Origin: CAYNYI01 sp964401455
GTDB taxonomy: Bacteria > Fibrobacterota > OXYB2-FULL-49-7 > CAYNYI01
Reading direction: 5' to 3'
DNA: 39,426 nucleotides
NCBI GenBank assembly: GCA_964401455.1
Contig: CAYNYI010000010.1
Coordinates: 1-39,426 of the forward strand
This document shows positions 31,074-39,383 of the stretch, piece by piece. The first letter of the stretch is position 1. Each line of letters opens with the position of its first letter. The notes under the pieces were generated by a model. That model did no database searches, had not been told where the DNA came from, and saw nothing but the letters and a program-made list of their open reading frames with translations. A program made the translations under genes and the position numbers.

Positions 31074-32426
31074 ATGAAAACTCTGTTAATTCTTGACCCG
31101 AATAAGGAACTCGGCAAAAAGCTCTGTTCCCGTTACAAAATGGATGATTATGAGATCATCGAAGTGGTCGGAGAATCAGAAGCGCTGCAGCTGGTAAACA
31201 GCAGGAATGTTGATGTTGTTATAGCGGATATCGACCGAATGGGTTCTGAGGAGATTGATTTTATAAGCTATATAAAGGTCAATATTATTCGCTGTGAGGT
31301 TGTTGTCGCGGCTTCAATAGAAAATATTGAAAAAGCGACAAAAGCCATGCGTAGGGGCGCTTTCCTTTATCTTCTGAAACCGGTAAAATGTGAGGATGTA
31401 ATGTATGTCCTTGAAAAGGTTTCACAGAGACAGGAAAAAGATATTGTCTATCTTGAATCCCAGTCCCGTCTTATGCGGGAACTTGTCGGTAATGAGGACA
31501 ATATGCGTCGTATCCTCAATATATGTGAAAAGGTGGCCCCAACCGACAGCAGCGTTCTTGTTGGCGGAGAATCCGGGACAGGAAAAGAAGTTCTTGCACG
31601 CTATATACACATGAAAAGCAGACGCAGCGACGGGCCCTTCATCGCGATTAACTGCGGAGCCATTCCTGATAATCTTATTGAATCCGAATTATTCGGACAT
31701 GTCAAAGGGTCATTCACAGGTGCTAATTTTAATAAACCGGGACTTCTTGAGGAAGGTAATCTGGGAACGGTTTTTCTTGATGAAATCGGAGACCTCTCTA
31801 CGCAGGCCCAGGTTAAGATTCTCAGGTTTCTTCAGGACTATGAGGTCCGGCAGGTTGGCAGCAACAGTACCAAGAAGGTTGATGTCAGAATAATCGCCGC
31901 CACCAATAAGGACCTTATTAAAGAGATAAGGGAAGAAAAATTCAGAGAAGACCTTTTCTATCGGATAAATATTGTTCAGATAAACATTCCTCCTCTGCGG
32001 GAAAGAAGAAAAAATATCGAGAAACTGTTGCCCTTTTTCCTCTTTAAATATGCTTCCAAGGTCGGAATAGACCCTCCGGAGTTCAGTAAAGATGCGGAAG
32101 TTATACTCAACAGTTACTCTTACCCGGGCAATATCAGGGAACTGGAAAATATTGTGGAAAGGGCTATTGTCTTGTCTGAGGACGGTCTTATTACCAGGAA
32201 CAGTCTGCCCGATTCTCTATATAAAAACAGGAATTTGCTTGAGGCTCCCCAGGATCCGGAAAAGGGGAAACTTGATGAGATTCTTTCTCTTCCCGAACTT
32301 GAGAAGAGGCATATCAGAAAAGTCCTTGACAGGGTCAAGGGTAACCATACCGTAGCTTCTAGGATGCTTGGGATTTCCCGTTCCACATTATGGAGAAAAA
32401 TAAAGGAATACGGTCTGGAAAATTGA
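31074..32426 (+). CDS. Sigma-54-dependent response regulator, NtrC type
   Basis: The 450 residues contain a receiver domain (1-115), an AAA+ ATPase domain and a Fis-type HTH. The receiver keeps D52 (ADIDRM) and K102 (LKPVK), but the usual second acidic residue beside D8 is Pro (LDPNKE) and the switch Thr/Ser is Ala80, so activation may not follow the classic path. The ATPase has Walker A GESGTGKE (165-172), the sigma-54 contact loop GSFTGA (212-217, a common variant of GAFTGA), Walker B TVFLDEIGD, and PLRERRKNI. The HTH is NHTVASRMLGISRSTLWRKI. It lies 23 bp after dnaJ with no kinase beside it, so its partner and targets are unknown. Confidence 0.92.
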   Translation: MKTLLILDPNKELGKKLCSRYKMDDYEIIEVVGESEALQLVNSRNVDVVIADIDRMGSEEIDFISYIKVNIIRCEVVVAASIENIEKATKAMRRGAFLYLLKPVKCEDVMYVLEKVSQRQEKDIVYLESQSRLMRELVGNEDNMRRILNICEKVAPTDSSVLVGGESGTGKEVLARYIHMKSRRSDGPFIAINCGAIPDNLIESELFGHVKGSFTGANFNKPGLLEEGNLGTVFLDEIGDLSTQAQVKILRFLQDYEVRQVGSNSTKKVDVRIIAATNKDLIKEIREEKFREDLFYRINIVQINIPPLRERRKNIEKLLPFFLFKYASKVGIDPPEFSKDAEVILNSYSYPGNIRELENIVERAIVLSEDGLITRNSLPDSLYKNRNLLEAPQDPEKGKLDEILSLPELEKRHIRKVLDRVKGNHTVASRMLGISRSTLWRKIKEYGLEN

Positions 32427-32433
32427 TCGGGAC

Positions 32434-32967
32434 TTAAATTTTCTCTATTTCCTTTTTTATATTTTCAGCACGTTTTTTTATAACAGGGTCCACGCTGTTA
32501 TTTTCTATATACTGTGCTTCGTCCTCGATTGCTTTTAAGTAGTGGTTGATTTTTTCTCTGTAGGCGGTCAGATTATCAGAAACTTTATTTAAGCGGTCTT
32601 TCTGACGGAAAGAAATTTTTTCTGAGTTTCCGGATGCCCATTTCTTTATTCTGTAAATAATGATGCCTGTTTTTCGGGAAATAAAGCCCGAAGCGGTGCA
32701 TGAGGCGGCTATCCCTGCCAGTGTTATCGGAATAAGAAAAGGGAAAATAAAGCCTGTTACCGTAAAGGTTTGCATTATATCCGGAGAATCCGCCGGGGGC
32801 ATTGTATAAAGGGTCCATCGGCTGAATCTTGCCGCCGAATAAAGAATGACAAGTCCGGCGGATGCTAAGCATAATAAAGCCGCAGCCGTCATAACCCTGA
32901 GAAGGAAATATCGCTGATGGTCTCCGTCAAAAATTATGCGGCGGCTCTTTTTTCGTTTTTCCGGCAT
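32434..32967 (-). CDS. Two-span membrane protein with HAMP-like segment
   Basis: A 177-residue inner-membrane protein. Residues 1-22 are basic, then come membrane helices at about 23-47 and 70-95 with a periplasmic loop of about 22 residues. After the second helix a segment with the spacing of a HAMP linker (IIYRIKKWASGNSEKISFRQ then DRLNKVSDNLTAYREKI) leads to a charged coiled coil (YLKAIEDEAQYIE) ending in basic residues. It lacks the methylation and signalling parts of a chemoreceptor and the catalytic parts of a kinase. The gene converges on the sigma-54 regulator with only 7 bp between the stops. I do not know a named family. Confidence 0.6.
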   Translation of the reverse strand: MPEKRKKSRRIIFDGDHQRYFLLRVMTAAALLCLASAGLVILYSAARFSRWTLYTMPPADSPDIMQTFTVTGFIFPFLIPITLAGIAASCTASGFISRKTGIIIYRIKKWASGNSEKISFRQKDRLNKVSDNLTAYREKINHYLKAIEDEAQYIENNSVDPVIKKRAENIKKEIEKI

Positions 32968-33094
32968 ATATGAAAATATATCTCAGAAGAGTTATCCATG
33001 TAAAGATATTTTTAAAACAATATTTTCTATTGAAGATTGATATTATTTATATTTCTTGTAAACTTGGCATTAAATAAAATGTAAGGAGAGTAAA

Positions 33095-33316
33095 ATGGAC
33101 CATGAACTTATAAAAGGCGCACTAAACGAGATCAGGCCGATGCTTCAGGCTGATGGTGGGGATATTGAGTTTGTCTCTGCCGAAGGCAATACGGTAAAGG
33201 TTAGGCTGCAGGGTGCTTGCGGCAGCTGTCCCGGGGCCCAGATGACCCTGAAAATGGGAGTTGAAAGAATAATCAGGGAAAAAGTTTCTCCGGACCTTAC
33301 TGTGGAGGCGGTCTAA
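33095..33316 (+). CDS. NifU-like Fe-S scaffold domain protein
   Basis: A 73-residue stand-alone NifU C-terminal (Nfu) domain that carries or delivers Fe-S clusters. It has the conserved MLQADGGDIEFVS strand, VRLQGACGSCPGAQMTLKMG with the CxxC pair that binds the cluster, and VERIIREK. TAAGGAG precedes the ATG. A strong terminator follows the stop, so the gene is a single transcription unit. There is no N-terminal A-type domain, unlike NfuA. Clusters for Hcp and radical SAM enzymes encoded nearby would need such carriers, but a specific link is inference. Confidence 0.93.
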   Translation: MDHELIKGALNEIRPMLQADGGDIEFVSAEGNTVKVRLQGACGSCPGAQMTLKMGVERIIREKVSPDLTVEAV

Positions 33317-33350
33317 AGCGTCGTCTCCGCTTTCAAAAAAACGAATTCGG

Positions 33351-33381
33351 GCCGGACTGATTAATCAGGCCGGCTTTTTTT
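33351..33381 (+). terminator. Rho-independent terminator after the NifU-like gene
   Basis: GCCGG-a-CTGA / TCAG-g-CCGGC form a long stem with one mismatch and a TTAA loop, followed directly by seven T. It separates the NifU-like gene from the arginine cluster. Confidence 0.92.
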
Positions 33382-33402
33382 AAATGTTATCAGGGGTAAA
33401 AA

Positions 33403-34413
33403 TTGGTCAAAGTCGGCATTATCGGCGCCTCCGGTTTTACAGGCGCAGAACTTTTAAAAATATTCAGGAAACACCGGGAGGCTGAAATTTGTTTTGTGAC
33501 AAGCCGCGCGGGCGCGGGCAAAAAAGTCGGAGATCTTTATCCGGAACTGGCTTCTTATTGTCAATTGGAATTCATTCATCCGGAGGACGCGGATTTATTA
33601 AAGGCGGACATTATTTTTTCCTGTCTGCCACACGGAGGAAGTTTTGAAACCGTGAAAAAAGCTTTTACGCAAGGTGTGCGGGTTGTTGATCTCAGCGCCG
33701 ATACCAGGTTCAAAAAGAGTGATAACTATTCGAAATGGTATGATTCTCTGGCCGGGCAGCAGTCTGTTCTTGATGAATCTGTTTACGGGCTTCCCGAAAT
33801 CAACCGCGAAAAAATAAAAAACGCTATGGTTGTCGGAAATCCCGGATGTTATGCCACTTCTCTGATTCTTCCGCTTTTCCCGCTTGTATCAAAAAGACTA
33901 ATCGACATCTCCGGGATAATCTGTGATTCTAAAAGCGGTGTCAGCGGAGCGGGCAGAGGGAAGGCGCCTTTTTGTGATACAAATGAAAATTTTAATGCCT
34001 ATAAAGCGGGCCGCTCGCACAGGCATATCGGTGAAGTGGAGGAGGTGCTTTTCGGCGCAGAATTCCAACAGCCGGGAATAATATTTACACCTCACCTTCT
34101 GCCTTTAAACAGGGGCATACTATCCACCATATATGTCAAATATGCAAACAATGCCGGAGCGGGGGAACTCGCGGAAGCCTTGTCCGCAAAATATGAAAAT
34201 GAGCCCTTTGTTACTTTTTCCGGGGAACGCCTCCCCTCAATTTCGGAAGCGGCCGGAAACAATATGTGTATAATCGGTTTGCAGGATATCCCCGGAACAG
34301 ACGGCGCTCTTATTGTATCGGTAATCGATAATCTCTTAAAAGGAGCCTCAGGTCAGGCCGTTCAGAATATGAACATCATGACGGGAATAAACGAGGAAGA
34401 AGGTCTTATATGA
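33403..34413 (+). CDS. argC: N-acetyl-gamma-glutamyl-phosphate reductase
   Basis: ArgC uses NADPH to reduce N-acetylglutamyl phosphate to the semialdehyde, the third step of arginine synthesis. The 336 residues begin at TTG 33403 (VKVGIIGASGFTGAELLKIF, the NADP-binding loop) after a GGGG ribosome-binding site; no ATG in the frame is better placed. The catalytic cysteine is in GNPGCYATSLILPL, and SGVSGAGRGKAPFCDTNENF and HRHIGEVEE mark the substrate site. Its stop overlaps the argB ATG (ATGA). The terminator upstream shows that a new transcription unit starts here. Confidence 0.95.
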   Translation: MVKVGIIGASGFTGAELLKIFRKHREAEICFVTSRAGAGKKVGDLYPELASYCQLEFIHPEDADLLKADIIFSCLPHGGSFETVKKAFTQGVRVVDLSADTRFKKSDNYSKWYDSLAGQQSVLDESVYGLPEINREKIKNAMVVGNPGCYATSLILPLFPLVSKRLIDISGIICDSKSGVSGAGRGKAPFCDTNENFNAYKAGRSHRHIGEVEEVLFGAEFQQPGIIFTPHLLPLNRGILSTIYVKYANNAGAGELAEALSAKYENEPFVTFSGERLPSISEAAGNNMCIIGLQDIPGTDGALIVSVIDNLLKGASGQAVQNMNIMTGINEEEGLI

Positions 34414-35285
34414 AAAAGCTCATAGAAAAGACTAAGATACTTCTGGAAGCGCTGCCTTATCTTCAGGAATTCAGAAGGAAGACTTTTGTAGTTAAATTCG
34501 GCGGCTCGGCGATGGAGAAGCCCGACATTATCAGTTCTGTTTTGCGAGATATTGTATTTCTGGAAAATGTCGGAGTAAGGGTAATAGTTGTGCACGGTGG
34601 AGGAAAAGCCATTTCGGCCGAACTTCGAAAGAAAAATATTGAGCCGAGTTTCCAAGGTGGTCTGAGGGTGACAGATAAAAAAACAATAAAAATTGTCGAG
34701 GATGTTCTTGTTAATAAAGTGAATAAACATATAGCGGAGACAATAAAAAAACTCGGAGGTGATTCTGTAGGTATTTCCGCGGCTGACCACGGTATTCTTG
34801 AAGCCTCAAGGCTTTATCACTATGAGAAAAGCAACGGACGCAGAAAAAGAATCGATATAGGTTATGTGGGTAAAATAACCAAAATGAGGACCCATCCTCT
34901 TTACCGAATACTGAATGCCGAGAAAATTCCCGTTATTGCCCCGCTTGCTCTGGGGAAAGACGGTTTTGTCTATAACGTAAATGCGGATACCGCGGCTTGT
35001 GAAATCGCGGGCAGGCTTAAAGCCGAGAAATTGATTTTTCTTTCTGATGTGGACGGCGTATATGGCAAATCGAAAAAACTTGTTCCTACTCTCAAAACGA
35101 GCGAGGTTTCGGATTATGTGAAAAAAGGAGTTATCAGCGGCGGTATGATTCCCAAGGTGGAGTCTATGGCTTCCGCTGTCAGACGCGGTGTGCACAAAAC
35201 ACATATAATAAACGGAAAAATACCTCACTCACTCCTGTTGGAAATTTATACGGACAGTGGGATAGGAACGGAGTTTATAAAATGA
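34410..35285 (+). CDS. argB: Acetylglutamate kinase
   Basis: ArgB phosphorylates N-acetylglutamate with ATP, the committed step of arginine synthesis and a common site of feedback control. The 291 residues show FVVKFGGSAM (ATP phosphate site Lys), VIVVHGGGKAIS (substrate), GLRVTDKKTIKIVEDVL, VNADTAACEIAGRLKAEKLI, FLSDVDGVYG and SGGMIPKVESM. An N-terminal helix (LIEKTKILLEALPYLQEF) of the type that forms hexamers in arginine-sensitive enzymes is present, which suggests feedback inhibition. It overlaps argC and argD by four bases each. Confidence 0.96.
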   Translation: MKKLIEKTKILLEALPYLQEFRRKTFVVKFGGSAMEKPDIISSVLRDIVFLENVGVRVIVVHGGGKAISAELRKKNIEPSFQGGLRVTDKKTIKIVEDVLVNKVNKHIAETIKKLGGDSVGISAADHGILEASRLYHYEKSNGRRKRIDIGYVGKITKMRTHPLYRILNAEKIPVIAPLALGKDGFVYNVNADTAACEIAGRLKAEKLIFLSDVDGVYGKSKKLVPTLKTSEVSDYVKKGVISGGMIPKVESMASAVRRGVHKTHIINGKIPHSLLLEIYTDSGIGTEFIK

Positions 35286-36463
35286 ATACAAAAGAAATAA
35301 TAAAAAAAACAGATAAATATCTTCTCGGAACCTACAAAAGGTTTCCTGTTGTTTTTGAAAAGGGCCGCGGCTCCTGGCTTACGGATTCTGATGGAAATAA
35401 ATATCTTGACTATGTCGGAGGCATTGCGGTAAACAGTCTGGGACACGGGAATACGGGGATAAAAAAAGCTGTTCAGACGCAATCCGCGAAGTTCAGTCAT
35501 ATCTCCAATCTCTATTATTACGAATCAACTGCCGAACTTGCGGAGCTTGTCGTTAAAAACACTTTTCCTTCCCGTGTTTTTTTCTGCAATTCAGGAGCCG
35601 AGGCAAACGAAGGCGCCATCAAATTCGCGAGGAAATATTCATATTCAAAATTCGGCAAGGGTCGTAACCTTATACTCTCCCTTAATGGCAGTTTTCACGG
35701 AAGGCTTTACGGGAGCCTCGCCGCTACCGGTCAGAAAGCTCTACGGGAGGGTTTCGGGCCTTTTCCCGGTGGATTTAAACATATACCTCCCAATGATGAG
35801 GCCGCGCTGGAGAAAGCTTTATCGGAAAAAGTCTGTGCGATAATAGCCGAACCTATACTGGCCGAAGGCGGAGTTATACCTCTGCGGAAAGATTATGCGA
35901 AGAAATTACGTGAATTGTGTAATAAAAACGATGTGCTTTTAATAATGGATGAAGTCCAGACCGGACTTGGCCGTACCGGTGATTTATTCGGATACGTCGG
36001 GCTTGGTATTAAGCCTGATATAGTCTCCATGGCAAAACCACTTGGGGGGGGGCTGCCGCTTGGCGCCGTCCAGGTAAGCAGTTCGGTTGCGAAGCATATA
36101 AGTGCCGGTGACCACGGAAGCACCTTCGGCGGGAATCCCGTCTCGTGCGCGGCAGGAGTTTCAGCTTTCAACCAGGTGCTTGAGATTATTAAAAGCGGCC
36201 GCGCCGAAGAAGTTTCCGGATACCTCGAAAAAAAACTTGTAGAAATTGTCGATGCTTCCTCCAAAGTAACAGACCTGTCGGGCAGGGGGTTTATATGGGG
36301 GCTTAAATATAACGGCGATCCAGCCGGAGTTATTAAGAAATGTATGGACGAGGGGCTCTTGATATATAAGGCCGGAAAAGATATAGTAAGGATCCTTCCG
36401 CCTCTCAATACGACTCGTTCGGAGATAAATAAAGCTTGCAGTATTTTGAAAAAAGTGCTATGA
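35282..36463 (+). CDS. argD: Acetylornithine aminotransferase
   Basis: ArgD, a PLP enzyme of class III, converts N-acetylglutamate semialdehyde to N-acetylornithine. The 393 residues hold FFCNSGAEANEGAIKFARKY (cofactor phosphate), SFHGRLYGSLAATGQ, the LLIMDEVQTGLGRTGDLFGY stretch with the cofactor-contacting Asp, and DIVSMAKPLGGGLPLGA with the Schiff-base Lys near residue 251, then HGSTFGGNPVSCAAG. A role in succinyl-ornithine or lysine synthesis is less likely given the arginine neighbours. The start overlaps the argB stop (ATGA), and argG follows after 12 bp. argF, often next, is absent. Confidence 0.94.
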   Translation: MNTKEIIKKTDKYLLGTYKRFPVVFEKGRGSWLTDSDGNKYLDYVGGIAVNSLGHGNTGIKKAVQTQSAKFSHISNLYYYESTAELAELVVKNTFPSRVFFCNSGAEANEGAIKFARKYSYSKFGKGRNLILSLNGSFHGRLYGSLAATGQKALREGFGPFPGGFKHIPPNDEAALEKALSEKVCAIIAEPILAEGGVIPLRKDYAKKLRELCNKNDVLLIMDEVQTGLGRTGDLFGYVGLGIKPDIVSMAKPLGGGLPLGAVQVSSSVAKHISAGDHGSTFGGNPVSCAAGVSAFNQVLEIIKSGRAEEVSGYLEKKLVEIVDASSKVTDLSGRGFIWGLKYNGDPAGVIKKCMDEGLLIYKAGKDIVRILPPLNTTRSEINKACSILKKVL

Positions 36464-36475
36464 AAGGCGGTAGAA

Positions 36476-37711
36476 ATGGCTCAGAAAAAGAAAACTAAAA
36501 AAATAGTATTGGCATATTCGGGAGGTCTGGACACCAGCGCGATTATCCCCTGGTTAAAAGAAACCTACGGATATGAAGTCATAGCAATGGCTGCTGATGT
36601 AGGGCTTGGAAAAGAACTTAAAGGTTTGAAGGAAAAAGCGCTTGATTCCGGAGCTTCAAAGGTCTATGTTGAGGATCTTCGAAATGAGTTTATCACTGAT
36701 TTTGTTTTTCCGACACTGAAGGCAGGTGCGGTATATGAAAAAAAGTATCTGCTCGGGACTTCATTCGCGCGTCCTTTGATCGCAAAAAGACAGGTCGAAA
36801 TAGCTTCCAAAGAAGGAGCTGTCGCAGTCTGCCACGGAGCGACAGGCAAGGGTAATGATCAGGTCCGGTTTGAACTAACATACCGGGCTCTTAACCCGCG
36901 TCTCGAAATAGTAGCCCCATGGAAAGATGAAAACTGGAAAATAAAATCTCGTGAAGAAGCTGTTGATTACTGCCGGAAACATAAAGTCCCGGTCAGCGTC
37001 TCGAAAAAGAGAATATACAGCGAGGATGCCAATTTATGGCACATCAGCCATGAAGGTGGTGAGCTTGAGGATCCTGCAAATGAACCCGAGGGAAGGGTCT
37101 TCACAATTTCAAATACTCTTGAAAAAGCTCCTGCCAAAGCCGAGTATGTTACTGTTAGTTTTGATAAAGGAATTCCGATAAAAGTTAACGGAAAGAAAAT
37201 GAAGCCCGTATCCATAATTGAAACACTTAACCACATCGGCGGAAAGCATGCGGTAGGCCATGCTGATATGGTCGAGAACCGTCTTGTCGGTATAAAATCC
37301 CGCGGAGTCTATGAAACACCGGCCGGGACAATCCTTTATTATGCTCATAATGATCTGGAATCGCTTTGTCTCAGCAAGGAGACATATCAATACAAAGAGC
37401 AGATGGCTTTGAAATATGCCGAGATTGTGTATAACGGAAGATGGTACACACCTCTTCGCGAGGCCATGGACGCTTTCTTTGAAATAACACAGCGCACAGT
37501 TACCGGAGATGTACGCCTCAAACTTTACAAGGGGAATGTTGTAAGTGCCGGAGTGACATCAAAATATTCGCTCTATTCCGCAGACCTCGCTTCTTTTGAT
37601 TCGGACGCAGCGAAATATGACATGAAGGACGCTGACGGATTTATAAAACTTTTTGGACTTGACATGACTACCGCCGCTCTCAAGGGGCTTAACAATAGAT
37701 ACAAGGGTTAG
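36476..37711 (+). CDS. argG: Argininosuccinate synthase
   Basis: ArgG joins citrulline and aspartate with ATP to make argininosuccinate. In 411 residues the P-loop-like KIVLAYSGGLDTSAIIPWL binds ATP, and CHGATGKGNDQVRFEL and EDANLWHISHEGGELEDP are substrate segments. The C-terminal oligomerisation helix region is present. The short basic start (AQKKKTKK) is slightly longer than usual. A GGCGGTAG stretch serves as ribosome-binding site. The following ispD starts 4 bp past the stop, so isoprenoid genes are read through from the arginine operon. argH is not in the window. Confidence 0.97.
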   Translation: MAQKKKTKKIVLAYSGGLDTSAIIPWLKETYGYEVIAMAADVGLGKELKGLKEKALDSGASKVYVEDLRNEFITDFVFPTLKAGAVYEKKYLLGTSFARPLIAKRQVEIASKEGAVAVCHGATGKGNDQVRFELTYRALNPRLEIVAPWKDENWKIKSREEAVDYCRKHKVPVSVSKKRIYSEDANLWHISHEGGELEDPANEPEGRVFTISNTLEKAPAKAEYVTVSFDKGIPIKVNGKKMKPVSIIETLNHIGGKHAVGHADMVENRLVGIKSRGVYETPAGTILYYAHNDLESLCLSKETYQYKEQMALKYAEIVYNGRWYTPLREAMDAFFEITQRTVTGDVRLKLYKGNVVSAGVTSKYSLYSADLASFDSDAAKYDMKDADGFIKLFGLDMTTAALKGLNNRYKG

Positions 37712-37715
37712 TCTT

Positions 37716-38423
37716 TTGTCTGGACAATTTGTTTCAGCTATTATACCGGCCGGCGGAACCGGCAGCAGAATGGGAGGCGATATTCCCAAACAGTTTATGG
37801 ATCTTGCCGGCAAACCGGTAATAAGAAGAACGCTTGATGTTTTTGAAAAAAGCCCGTCGATAAATGAGATAATAGTTGTACTGAGTCCTTCACGAAAAGA
37901 GTTTTTCAGAGAAAAAATACTGGGAAATTCCGGTCTCAAAAAAATATCGGCCCTGGCCGATGCTGGGATCGAACGTTATCATTCTGTAAAGAACGGGTTG
38001 GAACATATTAATAAAAAAGCATCAATGATTCTTGTGCATGACGCCGCTCGCCCTTTTGTTACTCCGGAAATTATAGAAAAAGCAATAGCGCAGTGCGCCG
38101 AAAAAGGCAGCGTAATTACAGCTATACCATGTCAGGATACAATTAAACGGGCGGATAAGGATTGTATGGTATGTTCTAATATCAGCCGCAGCGGTCTATA
38201 TGCCGTTCAGACTCCTCAGGTTTTTAGAAGAGAAATTTTTGAGGAAGCTTATTCGGGGGAATATTCCGAAGATTGTACGGATGATTCCTATCTTGTTGAG
38301 AAGCTGGGAAAAAAAACTTATATTACAGAGGGAAGTAGATTGAATTTTAAATTAACCGCTCCTGAGGATTTCTGCATTGCAGAAGCACTTATCGCCGGCA
38401 GGGGAGGGAAAACTGATACCTGA
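37716..38423 (+). CDS. ispD: 2-C-methyl-D-erythritol 4-phosphate cytidylyltransferase
   Basis: IspD makes CDP-methylerythritol from MEP and CTP in the non-mevalonate isoprenoid pathway. The 235 residues begin at TTG 37716 (SGQFVSAIIPAGGTGSRMG, the CTP-binding loop), after an AGGG within the argG end. Other landmarks are IPKQFMDLAGKPVIRRTL, ERYHSVKNGLEHI, ILVHDAARPFVTPE, QTPQVFRREIFEEAY and EDCTDDSYLVEKLG. The gene overlaps ispF, as is common for this pair; in some bacteria the two are fused, but here they remain separate frames. Confidence 0.95.
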   Translation: MSGQFVSAIIPAGGTGSRMGGDIPKQFMDLAGKPVIRRTLDVFEKSPSINEIIVVLSPSRKEFFREKILGNSGLKKISALADAGIERYHSVKNGLEHINKKASMILVHDAARPFVTPEIIEKAIAQCAEKGSVITAIPCQDTIKRADKDCMVCSNISRSGLYAVQTPQVFRREIFEEAYSGEYSEDCTDDSYLVEKLGKKTYITEGSRLNFKLTAPEDFCIAEALIAGRGGKTDT

Positions 38424-38898
38424 TTTCAGAACCGGTTGCGGCTATGATGTACACCGCATAAAAGAAGGCCGAGATCTTATATTGGGCGGTGTCAGAATAC
38501 CCTGGGATCGGGGGCTTGATGGTCACAGTGACGCCGATGTGCTTCTTCATGCTGTTATGGACGCTTTACTTGGGGCCGCGGCGCTGGGGGATATCGGAAA
38601 ACATTTTCCGGATACCGATGAGAAGTTCAAAGGTGCCGACAGTCTTGAGCTTTTCAGGGAGACTGTCCGAATCATTGGTAAAAAGGGGTGGATGATAAAT
38701 AATATCGACTGCATTGTAGCGGCGCAACAGCCTAAACTCGCACCGTATATAAAAGGAATGAGAAACAATATCGCCGATGCGGCAAAAATAGCAGAGGACA
38801 GGATTTCTGTCAAGGCTACAACAACCGAGGGGCTTGGTTTTACAGGAAAAAAGGAGGGCATGGAAGCATATTCTTCCGTGTTGATATATCATGGATAA
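38377..38898 (+). CDS. ispF: 2-C-methyl-D-erythritol 2,4-cyclodiphosphate synthase
   Basis: IspF cyclises CDP-ME 2-phosphate, releasing CMP, and is a trimer with a zinc site. Metal ligands are in GCGYDVHRIKEG and GHSDADVLLHAVMDALLGAA. FPDTDEKFKGADS and the C-terminal VKATTTEGLGFTGKKEGMEA complete the family pattern. The listed TTG start gives 173 residues with a leader longer than usual. A CTG at 38413, after GGGGAGGG and overlapping the ispD end by 11 bases, would give a more typical 161 residues and may be the real start. The next gene's ATG overlaps its stop. Confidence 0.95.
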   Translation: MQKHLSPAGEGKLIPDFRTGCGYDVHRIKEGRDLILGGVRIPWDRGLDGHSDADVLLHAVMDALLGAAALGDIGKHFPDTDEKFKGADSLELFRETVRIIGKKGWMINNIDCIVAAQQPKLAPYIKGMRNNIADAAKIAEDRISVKATTTEGLGFTGKKEGMEAYSSVLIYHG

Positions 38899-39376
38899 TA
38901 ACGATAACAGTATTAACAGCGGTACTCACACAAAGTTCTGGAAAGATCTGCCTCTTTATAACAAATCAGGGGTTATGGATCAGGCCATTTCTCTGTATAA
39001 AGCAAATATAAAGAGGGAACCTGATAATCCTTCCCATTATTTTAATCTCGGCAAAGTGCTTGAGGCGCAGGGAAGACAGCTTGATGCGATGAAAGTTTAT
39101 TCCATGGCATCCAAAAAAGATCCGCACTATTATAAGGCCAGATTTAATCTGAGCGTTATATATCTCGAACTCGGAAAATATAACCTTGCTTTAAAGGGTT
39201 TTATGAAAGTTCTTAAGCAGAAAAGAGACCATAGCGGCGCGATTTACAATGCCGCTCTTTGCTGTAAACACCTGAAAATAAAGGACCGTGCCGCGAGGCT
39301 GTGGAGAAGATTTCTTGAACTTGAAAAAGATCCGGAATGGACGAGCGAAACGAACAGGCATCTTGATTCTCTGTGA
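38891..39376 (+). CDS. TPR-repeat protein
   Basis: A 161-residue soluble protein made of tandem tetratricopeptide repeats. At least three units are visible: around 28-58 (DQAISLYKANIKREPDNPSH), 49-90 (YFNLGKVLEAQGRQLDAMKV), and 84-125 (ARFNLSVIYLELGKYNLALK), followed by a fourth weaker unit and an Arg-rich helix (RAARLWRRFLELEKD). There is no signal peptide or membrane segment. TPRs bind other proteins; the partner is unknown. Its ATG overlaps the ispF stop by eight bases, so the gene is probably translated with the ispD-ispF pair. A repeat element begins 7 bp after its stop. Confidence 0.85.
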   Translation: MDNNDNSINSGTHTKFWKDLPLYNKSGVMDQAISLYKANIKREPDNPSHYFNLGKVLEAQGRQLDAMKVYSMASKKDPHYYKARFNLSVIYLELGKYNLALKGFMKVLKQKRDHSGAIYNAALCCKHLKIKDRAARLWRRFLELEKDPEWTSETNRHLDSL

Positions 39377-39383
39377 CGGGGTA

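Noticed and set aside
33041..33075. TTGGCAT-like string tested as a sigma-54 promoter
   Set aside because: The -24 part is only partly matched and no GC element occurs at the needed distance.
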